Made by a program: the position numbers and the translations under genes. This document shows, piece after piece, positions 51,233 to 61,959 of a DNA stretch of 64,000 nt. Position 1 is the first letter of the stretch. Each line of letters begins with the position of its first letter. The notes under the pieces are model-generated. The model did not search any database, was not told where the DNA came from, and worked only from the letters and a program-made list of their open reading frames with translations. This stretch comes from Ptychodera flava (Eukaryota > Hemichordata > Enteropneusta > Ptychoderidae): positions 29,415,041-29,479,040 of the forward strand of contig NC_091931.1 of NCBI RefSeq assembly GCF_041260155.1, written 5' to 3'.

Positions 51233-53924
51233 GAGGAGCGATTTTGTTTGCCTACGATGAAATACATTTTATATTCACCCACTCATTAATTCACAAAGAC
51301 ACGCGCAAGTCACATTAAAGACACTTCTCTGCACTGTTATGACCTGGCCAGCCAGGATCTGGTGGTGTGTTCGCCCTTGGCGGGGAGCACCGCCAGAGGA
51401 AGGGTATTACACTCATGTAATATGTAACATTGTTTTAAAACCCCTATTTGACAGGAATTTTGTGACTTATTCTACATGACTCGTGTTTTGAATAGCACAA
51501 CTTTCACACTTTATTACTTAAATTGTGGATGTTTTATCTTCGTATTTGGTCAAAAATATAGATTATTGACTCCCCCTCTCCATCTAACGAAGACTTGACA
51601 TTTTGCAGAGCTTGTACTTTATGTTTTAAACTGTCCATGGTACACCTGTGAGTGCCTCAACGAGTGAACGTGTCGTTTGTAGTGTTGGAGCTAAAATCTG
51701 CTCTTTTAAGAAAGCAACACAACCATCACATCTTAATAAAACAAAATTTTTCACTCTTTAGAATTTGCCCCGAAAGTCACTTTCAACGAAAACACGGCAA
51801 GCCTTCCGCCATCTCTCACACGAACGTTTATCATAATTTCAAGTTTTACATGTGATAAGAATTGAATAGGACATAACTGAAATTTCATTAGTTCGTGTTG
51901 ACTTTTTTATTTTCATTTTATTAAGAACCAATAGGCTAAAGCAACGCAACTTACATGTCTGACAATAAAAGCTAAGATAAAAATCTGAAACAAACACACA
52001 CCGTACACACACAAAATATCTGGACAAAATATATTTTATCTTCTACAAAATTCAAGATACGAATATTGGTAATAAAAACAGCAGGCAAAATATTAATAAG
52101 CACAACTTGTGCATATTATAAAAGTTGAAGATATGTTTATGTAAGTATTTAGCACGAGTATAAGAAATGACAAGTATATTTAGTAGTTCTAGATAGTTGA
52201 GAGCTTGAAGTATTCGCGAGAAATATCTCTATTTGAGGGTGTTAGTGTACCTTGTATACATGCGAATAGTTGAAACCGAGGGGTTAGATGTTTATAGTAA
52301 CGCAAAAACACTGTTCACCTATTTTCTCTTTCGATTATTTCAATATTTCCGATACGCAACAATTCTCTAGGTAGCACAGAACTGTGTCTGGCCGGTAAAG
52401 TTGTTCCATTTTATCAGATGACGATTGTTGTCAAAGCATTAACTTGAACCTGAACATTGTCTACCTCAAACAACATTTTTTTTTGCACTTTGGCAATATC
52501 AGGTTTTCGTGGGTTCAAAGGTAAGTAATTGCCATCGATGTGAGGGCGCTATATATAAAGCACACGGAGACCGTGACACTGTGGACCCCGGGTCTTTGAT
52601 GCTATTCACAAGGAAAGACCTGTTCAGCCAGACTGGACCTTGCAAAAGGTTTGCCGGCTTTGCCGAATAGTTACAACCTTGCTAGATCTTCCATGTGTTT
52701 ATTCATATTCCCATCCTCAATCAAATGTGCGATACAACCGACGAGTAAATTTACCGACAAATGTTACGACACGTTTCCCGAAACAAATCCTCTGTTTGAA
52801 ACTTGGGCATATGGCCATAAGAACTCAGTGATTCTGTGATCACAGCGCCCTCCTACTCAGCTAACTCGATAGTGGCCGCTGTTCCCTCCTGCCTAATAAT
52901 GCATGATTACATAGGGTTTATCCTGCAACGGTTCCGAACAACAACGTAGTTCTTGATTTACTCTATCGAGATCCCGAAAATTTCGGAATTTTCTACCAAT
53001 CTAGACTAAACTTAAAGAGCCGTCATTATTTATCTTTTTATTCATTTATCCATGAAGGATTTTTCTCGGTACACGGGTTATGTTGTATATTCCAGTAGTA
53101 TTTGAGGGGGCACGTTTATTTTCTACTCAGGGTAATGTTGAAGGTCACGTTAAAGAACAGGAGTCAGGATCAAACTTTAAGAGGATTCCCTGACAATCAC
53201 AGAACTCTCAAGATACGGTTGATTCCTTTTTAAATTGTACAGTTATAAACATCATTGCAGTTCGAAACCCGCTAAAAACATGGACAACTCACATGGGAAT
53301 TTACTAGTATGCTGCAGTTTCAAAAGTGTGCGGTACACTCCGGAAATAACTGCTTTGTGTTGTTCTTTTTTAACCTGGTGAAGCAGAAATACAACTACAA
53401 GAGCAACGATATAGTCATCGAGAGTTTCCTGTCCGGTGCTGGGTGGTGTACTCAACTTCAGGACAACGCAAGTGCAATCATTATTACGTCGACCTCGCAA
53501 GCAGCACATTAAGTTTTCTTCTTTTGTCTTTCCAAAAGTCCTGCGGTTCACCGCTCAAAAAATTCGCTTCGTATCAGAAAAACATTAGGGAGAGTTGTTG
53601 GAAAATCTAGGATTATGCATTACATAACTATTACATGATTCCTCACATTTCAACTGAAACATATCATCAGACACTTTATTGTCTGGAGCAGAAGTCCAGT
53701 GACTCAGTCGACATATTTGGCAATTCATGCATTTATGGTAAATCACACATACACTGTCAATGTCTGGACACCTTCATTACTCTGGTGGAGGATTAATAGA
53801 ACATGAGACACTGAAAGTACCCGTTCGATGTGTTGAATATAAATCACAAGAGGCATGTTATATTTTATTTGTGGCTGGTTTTGATATATTTTGAATATTG
53901 TCAAAATTTGTAACACGTAGGCAA

Positions 53925-53995
53925 GCATCGGTGGTTCAGTGGTAGAATTCTCGCCTGCCACGCGGGAGGCCCGGGTTCGATTCCCGGCCGATGCA
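53925..53995 (+). tRNA. tRNA-Gly(GCC), segment B partner of 39299
   Basis: Intact, with TTTT about 7 bases downstream. Confidence 0.97.
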
Positions 53996-55969
53996 AACGG
54001 ACCATTTTGCCACACAGCATCCTTTCATGAATGTCCGGTTGAATAGGTCAGAGCCGAAAAATGAATTTTAATGAATTTAAAAAGATTTGAACGACGTCAC
54101 AATGGAGTTCACACCTCGCCTCTCAAAGTTGTCGTGACTAACCTAATAGAAAATCTTTTTCGCAAAATTTGATGCATGATGGACCACATTGCACGTTCTT
54201 ACCAAGAATACTTCTAAAGGTGTGCCGGTCTTTCTTTGTGTAAACATTTCTGTACAACCGAGTGAAATAATTATGGTGAAATAAATCGCGAACACAACCA
54301 ATTAATCAATCATCTTGCAGGCTCCGACAATGTGAGCAACTAATTGCAGCGTGGGAAAGGCACTAACTTAAGCTTACAATCGAAGATTGCTTCCCTATGC
54401 TTTGTAGGCGGAATTCACTTTTCGGCAGGCTTAAGCCGATCTTTTCGTATGTCCTCCAGAAAAGCAAGGGAGTCAAATTATCCACATCAAAAGTAGAGTT
54501 ACCGCACAGCCAACTCTTCAAAGATTCAGGCAGTGTGCAACTTCACGAATACCAGCCACACTTGGCAGCACTGATATGTACGTCTCTTTTCTCAGAAATT
54601 TGTATTCACCGTCACGATCTCCATCAGCTGTCAGTTAGAGTTCAGCCCCTTCTTCACAATGAAGCCGAGTGTCACCAGAACTGTTACTAGTAACTCTGGA
54701 ATCAGGTATCATAAAAAAATTTGTAATATAGATTAAGCTAAAATGAAGGGAAAATATTTCACGCGATCCAGAAGTTCGACGACCACACAAAGCCGAGTAT
54801 GTCGAGGTCACTCAGATGTTGCCACACTGAAATTCCTTCAATGCCAGTTTTGCCGGACGCGAAATGTTAATTAGTAGAACGAAGACTTTGACATAGGCAG
54901 CTCAAAAAGGGGAAAAGTGCGTAAATTTTCAGTTTACTGACATTTTGCTCGCTAGGGCAGACATAAATCTTCAAGAGAGGCCATCTAGAAACGTAGTGTG
55001 CTCCTACATGATTAAGGAATACACTGACAGCGTTTCATATTAATCACACGTAGACTATGGAATCGTCCGGGCCAGAAAGAAAATACAGCCCCCAGTAAAC
55101 CGTTTCAGTTTGCATCCAATGGTGTGCGTCCAGTAATCTCAACTCCCGCCAATTTATACAGGTGAACGTCTCAAACATTCGTATAATGTAAGTTAAGCGC
55201 TTGCAATTTTTGTTATGGTGTTGACCATTCATAGATTGTGGTATGCCTGACTATATATGATTTGATGACGTCACCCGTTTAGGCGAGGGAGAGTTCCATT
55301 TATGGAACCGTCATAATAAGTAAAACTACCATTTATTCGTGACGTAAGGTCAGACGCATGTAACAGAGTCAACTGCCAGCATCAGAAACGTCGACGTGGG
55401 GAAAATTGTCTCGTTGTAGACATATCCTGGTACTCATAATCCGGTTTTGGTCGTTAAAGACAGTTTCAAAGCGAGTCAGTAGCTTTCAGTAAAGACTGGC
55501 GATAACATTTGGTAAGTAAATGCATTACGCTTGGTAACGGCCTCTCGCAAATGAAGGTGCACGGTGTTTACTGAATCATAAATGACGTTACACTCGTAAA
55601 TTTACTAGAATGCTGGTAACCAACGTCAGCTGATGTGTTTGGCTATTCAGAGCATGTATGATGGACAGACAAATGTTACTAAGTCATTGAAAAGATCGTT
55701 CGTAAAATAAAACAGTCCAATCTCCTCATTCGTCGCAAATACATGTAAAATGACTACATGGCGTCTTGTTAATATTTAACTACATTCAACAAGAGCTTTG
55801 TCATTTCCTTCTATAGAAAAATTAATTTAAACACATTCCACAGTGCTGGTAAAATAATTTTCAGCAACGCTTGCACGTATAAAACCAAACCCAATACCTG
55901 CCTCTTTCTCTTCGTTGGTAAAATGTTAACTGACAAAGGCTGACACCGAAACTAAAAACCTCGACAATG

Positions 55970-56345
55970 TTAAAGAACTTTCCTCCCAATTTTTTGTTGC
56001 TGATGAACTCAGACTGTAAGATTTTTTGCCGTACTTTGCAAAAATGCTGATTTAACGGACTATTTTGTAGCTTCTGGATTAGATGTAGTGTTCATATTTT
56101 GTTTTTATCAAAACGAACATGTCATTTTCCCAGTAGCGGTACTAAAGGAGAAGCGTCCATTTTGAATAGCGAATATCTGAGTAAAAATTTAGGTAATTTG
56201 TTTGCGTAATACCGTAATTTGCGAGGTGACATCTGGTTCTATTCTTGATTTTGGAAAATAATTTGAAAGATCTCATGAAAAAAGTTTCAGGAAAATGTTC
56301 AATATTTCAGTTCCCAGGCGTGTATTATTCTGATACCTTAGGTTG
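55970..56345. repeat. Segment B copy of the diverged MITE relative
   Basis: Matches 43400-43765 closely. See that entry for similarity to 61100-61451. Confidence 0.55.
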
Positions 56346-56926
56346 AACAACACAGACTATAAAGTTTCACAAAAACTACTGCAAGCCCGCAGTAAACAAT
56401 TTCAAGGAATACAAGGAAATTTTCCCCTCTCCGGTAAACTCATCAAAATACTACTTGACTCCATGAATGATGCCGCTTTTTGTCTGTCTCGAATTACGAA
56501 GGTCAAAACGGATAACATATAGATAAGCACTTACTCAAATAGTGACACGGAGATCTTGTAAATTTTACGTTTCGTATGACGATTCAAATCAGTAGCTCTC
56601 CTTCTACAAGTAAATAATTCTTGGTACATTTTATAGTTATTTTGCAATGACAGTGATTTTGTAGATGTAGATAACGTCTGAGGCCACAATACCTGATTAT
56701 CGCATACATTATCAGTAATAATCTGAGGGAATATCACAAGTTCAAGGGTATTGACAAAGCTATAATAATTTTTATTGAATGACATCATTGTAATAACTCA
56801 TCACATTGAATTCATGGCAAATTTTTTGAGATTACTCAACAACCGTGACCCGTTCATTCTTCGTTGCTTTAGTAATCAAAGTAAGTGTACATTAAGGGTG
56901 TTCTACAAGGCAAAGATGTTCCCTAT

Positions 56927-57065
56927 TACGAGGCGCCAAATGTAAAAAAATAATTTACATACATACATACATACATACAATCATACATACACACACGCAT
57001 ATATATATATATATATATATACATATATACATACATATATATATTTATATATATATGCGTGTATG

Positions 57066-57101
<36 letters not shown>

Positions 57102-57223
57102 TGTATGTATGTATGTATGTATGTATGTATGTATGTATGTATGTATGTATGTATGTATGTGTGTATGTATGTATGTATGTATGTGTGTATGTATGTATGT
57201 ATGTATGTATGTATGTATGTATG

Positions 57224-57256
<33 letters not shown>

Positions 57257-57283
57257 TATTTTTTTTACATTTGGCGCCTCGTA
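56927..57283. mobile_element. Fold-back element with (TATG)n arms
   Basis: TACGAGGCGCCAAATGTAAA at 56927 returns in reverse complement ending at 57283 (TTTACATTTGGCGCCTCGTA). Inside the ends, (CATA)n on the left faces about 48 (TATG)n units on the right (57063-57252), so the whole 357 bp can fold. It lies 150 bp after the end of segment B. Confidence 0.8.
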
Positions 57284-57713
57284 CCCTATACTTCCGTACA
57301 CAGATGAAAACTTAAAAAAGCATTAAATTTTGAATTAGTACATGACAAGTCTTCCAGGAGACATTGTCTCCAAATTCCCTCATGAAAAGAACTTTTTACC
57401 GACGTTGGCTCATTCTCTATTTGTCCTTCCATGTATGTATCCTCTGTTCGTGTTATTGTTTACTTCTTACCTGTATGTAGTCTAACAGTTTGAAATGTGT
57501 CTGGTCAGTTATAACAGAAAAAAGCTAATGGAAAGTTAACGTTGAACTTATAGGAGTGGACAAACACGCGCCAAATGACAAATTAGTCAAAAAGATTGTC
57601 ATTTGCTTGATTACATTAATTGCCGAAGGAACCAAGTAATGGCTTTAGTTATGTGACCAGTAAGGACACGTAAGAGTAAATATTATTCTTTATAACTTTC
57701 TTTTTTCACTTTG

Positions 57714-57716
57714 CAG
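57714..57716 (+). promoter_or_regulatory. 3' splice site before gene 5 ATG
   Basis: CTTTCTTTTTTCACTTTGCAG ends 4 bases before ATG 57721. A strong polypyrimidine tract supports a leader intron. Confidence 0.6.
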
Positions 57717-57720
57717 AGCC

Positions 57721-59153
57721 ATGAATTTGTCGTTTTGGTTCGTCACCCTTTCCGTCATTTTCTCGGCAATTTTTAGCAGCGTCGACGCACTCTGTCCTGC
57801 CTATTGTAACTGCAGCGTTCCATTGGTAGTAAATTGCTCGTCCACAGCCCAGCACACTATCCCTAAGGACATCCACAATGACACCGAGACACTTTACCTA
57901 CATAATAATAGTATAACACGATTGAAAGTCAACTCCTTTGTCAAACTGACAAGCCTAATCACACTACGTCTGGACTCAAATCTAATCCAAACCATCGACA
58001 ACGGTGCTTTCAACGGAGCAGAATCAGTGGAAACTCTGAACCTAGCCAATAACAAAATAACCGAGTTAAAGGAAAATACATTCAGCAATCTAAGAAATTT
58101 AACATCCCTTCGGTTGGACGTCAACAACATCGCATCTATCGAGAAGAAAGCATTCAACGGACTGAACTCCTTATCTTTATTGAAATTATCAAGCAACGAC
58201 CTAACACAGTTGAATAGCGATATGTTAGACGGCGTTGAGAGCTTGAAGAGACTTGAAGCTGACAGAAATTGGATCTCAACTATTGTAGATAACACTTTCA
58301 CTAAAACTCCCCTGCTTACCAATCTTGCTTTAAATTTTAATAACATGAGTGAGATCAGTTCGTCATTTTGGACCGGACTGGGCAAGCTACAAAAACTTGA
58401 CCTCAGCTATAATCGTTTACAAGAACTAAAAGTGGATTCTTTCAAAGGACTGACAAACATAGAACACTTGGTGCTGGATTCCAACAGAATTCAAAGCATA
58501 GAGAAAGGTGCTTTCAATGGCCTCGATCATCTTGTCTCCCTAGAAATGTCTTTCAATAAGCTTACCACGACTAGGGGGTACATGCTGACCGGGTTGAGAA
58601 ATGTTGAGTTCATAAACCTGTCCCTCAATAACTTGACCACTCTCCAGGAAAACTCATTTGAAGAATGCTGTGGAAAGGTGAAAACTCTGTTGATGTACCA
58701 CAACCAAATAGAAATACTGGACCGAAATGGTTCATCGGTCTAGATCGTCTCAATAAAATCGATCTTCACACCAACAAGCTCCGCACCATTCCCGGTGATA
58801 TCTTTGACGTTCTACCCAGCCTCAACTACCTCGTCATTACAGATAATCCACTCCAGTGCGACTGTGACATGTTTGACTACAGGGTTTGGTCCGGCAGCCA
58901 CAATCCCAGCGCAGAAACGAGATGCCACGACCCAGATCAATACAGGGACAGAGTCATAGAGCAGATCCCCGTAAAGGAGTTCACTTACCTCTGCACATCA
59001 AGTTGCCAGACTATCTCTACCGGGGCTTGGATCGGCATCGGTGTCGGTTGCTTTCTAAGTGGTGGCGTGACGACAATTGTCGTCGGCTGGATTTTGGGTA
59101 GAATCAGGTCCAAACGAGACGAAGACATGCATGACTTGACGGGAACTCACTGA
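57721..59153 (+). CDS. Gene 5: LRR transmembrane protein with very short tail (one frame break)
   Basis: Signal peptide (residues 1-23), LRRNT (Cys25, 29, 31, 39), about 13 LRRs of 24 residues, and LRRCT (NPLQCDCDMFDYRVW ... RCHDPDQYRDR ... YLC). A CTSSC pair precedes a glycine-rich membrane segment (GAWIGIGVGC ... GGVTTIVVGWILG) and the tail RIRSKRDEDMHDLTGTH without tyrosine. Frame 1 runs to about 58722; after that frame 3 continues with the twelfth LRR. One missing C in GACCGAAATGG restores EILDPKW. The stop is at 59151-59153. Cysteine pair plus membrane anchor place it in the same family as gene 4, but with no Ig and no signalling tail. It may be a ligand-binding subunit or decoy. An ATTAAA lies at 59302-59307. 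Confidence 0.82.
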
Positions 59154-59156
59154 ACG

Positions 59157-60016
59157 AAGTCAAAGCATGGGCCAAACCGAAAAACTACTACTCATTGCAT
59201 TGAAACGAAATCCTCCCCATTTGCACAGAGTACCATAAACAGAGTGGCAACACTTGCATGTCTTTGTTCCATGGTCGTCTCGGCAGACTATGGCTTTTCA
59301 TATTAAAATGAGCTCAAAGGTGTTAAAACTTTTTGGAGACTTTGCTTGTGGTTGATAATTACACGAGATTATGCGAAACATACGACGAGATGGCATCGTA
59401 CTGCCAGTCGCGTAGCAACCATAGTTACTTTGTGAGCTCTCAGGCTAGAAACACTGCTTCACGCCAATCAAAACATAACACGCCAGCAGTTTCATAAACA
59501 TGTCCTTTCTTGACGCACTTGAAAAGACGGTATGACTGACCGTAAACCATTGAGTAAAACCAGACAGTATCGATAAAAGACTTTCAAATTTGGTTCAAAC
59601 ACACTCATATAATATCATAAAAATATGAGAGGAATTTTTAAAACGGTAAAACCCACTTTCCTGAAGCTCAAAACACTCCCGTTTTTGCCAACACATCAAT
59701 TCCGATCAGCACCACACGACAGCAACAACACAAACTTTGTCGACATACTTTCGCTTAACAATTGGTGAAAATCCGAAAATTACCGAAGGGTGCATGGTCG
59801 GCACTCTTCGGAAAAGAGAGCCAAGAGCTTCGTGAGGCGAGGCAAACATGGATGGCTTACGTAACCGCTTCACGCCTTAAACAATAGCTGTTGCCACTCT
59901 GTCTGATGTTACTCTGTGCCATTTGCAAGAAACGACATGGCAGTTTCCGAGTCTGCCATGTAGTTCGACACACGGTGTGTGCAACGTTGATTGGACATAG
60001 AACGACAGTATACACA
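59157..60016. other. Gene-free stretch after gene 5
   Basis: Variant polyadenylation signal ATTAAA at 59302-59307, otherwise nothing recognised. Confidence 0.45.
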
Positions 60017-60193
60017 TATTGACTGGCTATGAGGACAACAGCATACGTCAGTTCCCCGAGGGATTGTGAGTCACCAAAGAAAACAGACTGTTTCCCCAGG
60101 GCCGAAGGCCGAGTGAAACAGTCTGTTTTTGGGGATGACTCACAGGCCCGAGGGGTTAAAGACGTATGCTGTTGCCCTCATGGCCAGTCAATA
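60017..60193. repeat. Long imperfect hairpin
   Basis: TATTGACTGGCTATGAGGAC at 60017 pairs with the sequence ending CCTCATGGCCAGTCAATA at 60193; arms of about 80 bases with mismatches, loop containing GGCCGAAGGCC. Confidence 0.85.
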
Positions 60194-60196
60194 TAT

Positions 60197-60682
60197 GTTT
60201 TATAACACACCTCATCTGCAGTCATGCATAAGAAAGTATCATACACAAAACTTGTCCCATGTAATACTATGATTTTGGAGTGGTTCGGCAAGAAAAAGTT
60301 TTCCCCGGCAGGATCGTAATACTAGGCTTCTGCAAAACGTTCAGTGCACGTTTGATTATCGTTTTCGTCCGTTTCGAGTCCATGTTGGAAACCAGAGCAT
60401 TCAGTTCTTCTTCAGAAAGTAGGATAAAGCTAGAAATTTATCGACTATCGTTTTGATCGGCCGCAGACGATATCTTTGTTTACATTCCGGCTTGCGCATG
60501 CGAAATATCATTTTTGACGTCAGCGGGCATCATTTTTCAGAACTGATGACTGGCAGGCAACAGTTCCAACAAATGATGCCTGATGACGTCGTTTACGTGG
60601 ATCAGCACATAAAGAACGCATCCCACATGACTTCCAATTGGCGAATTAGAACACAGACTGTGGATGAGGTGTGTTATAAAAC
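60197..60682. mobile_element. Small terminal-inverted-repeat element
   Basis: GTTTTATAACACACCTCATC (27-base end, 60197-60223) returns in reverse complement at 60656-60682 with two mismatches. An inner inverted repeat (GACGTCAGCGGGCATCATTT / AAATGATGCCTGATGACGTC) lies at 60517-60590. No coding; MITE-like. Target-site duplication not clear. Confidence 0.6.
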
Positions 60683-60836
60683 GAATGAAGACTTGAAGAT
60701 TGATAGCAGGAATGCCTGACGCGTACCTTGCATGTGTTGAATTTAAATAGCACATCAGAAGCATGTATTTTATTTGTCGCTTTTTTCATATGTATGTAAT
60801 AATCTGAGTATTGTCAAAATCGGAAAGTGTAAGTGA

Positions 60837-60907
60837 GCATCGGTGGTTCAGTGGTAGAATTCTCGCCTGCCACGCGGGAGGCCCGGGTTCGATTCCCGGC
60901 CGATGCA
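60837..60907 (+). tRNA. tRNA-Gly(GCC), outside the duplicated segments
   Basis: Intact 71-base gene with TTTT about 10 bases downstream. Its flanks are an older relative of those at 39299 and 53925. Confidence 0.97.
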
Positions 60908-61099
60908 AATGACAATTTTACTATTCTTTGATAATATATATCCGGTTAAAGATGTAATTTAATGAATTCAAAAATATATGAGTCACGTTGCAATAACGTT
61001 CACACATTGTACGACAATGACTGAGAAGATGACTGTGATGACGTACATCGTTATCGAGTCGGTATCATAAAGAGCATATGCAAAGTTGTTTTGACTTAA

Positions 61100-61451
61100 G
61101 GTAGAACGCACCTCGGGGACAGACATTCGGACTCTCAAACTTTTACAATTCTCTTTTGATATACCACATGTGGGGGTTCATTTTAAAGCTCTTGGTAAAA
61201 GAAAACTTTTTACCGGCTTAGTTTTTCAAAATTCGAAATTTTTTATTTTTCTCCATAGAGTTACCACAGGGATGGCGGCCATTTTGAATTTCTAATATCG
61301 GTAAATCTCGGGTAATTTGTTTCTCTAGTACCAAAATTTGCACGGTGACCCCCTAATTTTATTCTTGATTTTGAAAGAGAATGATTGAAAGATTCCTTGA
61401 GGAAAGTTAGAGCAAAAGTTTAAGTCTTTCACTTTCGAGGTGCATACTACC
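61100..61451. mobile_element. MITE with TTAA target-site duplication
   Basis: TTAA at 61096-61099 and 61452-61455 flank inverted ends GGTAGAACGCACCTCG and CGAGGTGCATACTACC (14 of 16 match). TTAA duplication and short inverted ends suit a non-autonomous piggyBac-type element. It is 352 bp with no coding. Confidence 0.7.
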
Positions 61452-61573
61452 TTAACTCAGAAGAAATTGCGTTTTTCGCAAAATTTAATTGACCACATTG
61501 CTATAGTTCTGACGTTGTTGTACCGTTGTCTTTGCTAGAGAGGCGGCCTTTTTCACAAAAAATGTCATTTTTT

Positions 61574-61611
61574 GCTCACGTGTTGACACACGTGAGCATA
61601 TGTCGCAGCGA

Positions 61612-61686
<75 letters not shown>

Positions 61687-61850
61687 GTGTCTGTCTGTCT
61701 GTCTGTCTGTGGGCTCAATATCTCAAAAACTGCTCATCAGATCAGAATCAAATCTGGTACATAGATTCAGTTTGCAAATGGCAAGAACTGATTAGTTTTT
61801 GGTAGGTGTGGCTTGCTTACTTTTAGCTCATTTGCATAATTAATGATTTT
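61574..61850 (+). mobile_element. (CTGT)n element with terminal hairpin
   Basis: GCTCACGTG/CACGTGAGC hairpin (61574-61597), ATATGTCGCAGCGATGTCTG, about 24 CTGT units (61611-61709), then TCTCAAAAACTGCTCATCAG, AATGGCAAGAACTGATTAG and TAGGTGTGGCTTGC. CACGTGAGCA recurs at 63943-63952, so the unit may enclose the satellite up to there. Confidence 0.6.
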
Positions 61851-61959
61851 AGAAAAAAAACCGGATATATATTGACAACGACTGCACACAATTTGATGAG
61901 ATTTGCTACAAATGTTGATCTTACCAAGATATATCAGCTGTGAAAGATATTAAGGGGTG

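Larger units (their letters stand above)
45237..56776. repeat. Segment B of the large tandem duplication
   Basis: 11.54 kb, same orientation as segment A. Contains a copy of the gene 4 tail without ectodomain or membrane segment, four intact tRNA-Gly genes and one truncated copy. It lacks the 2.05-kb piece found in A. Confidence 0.93.
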
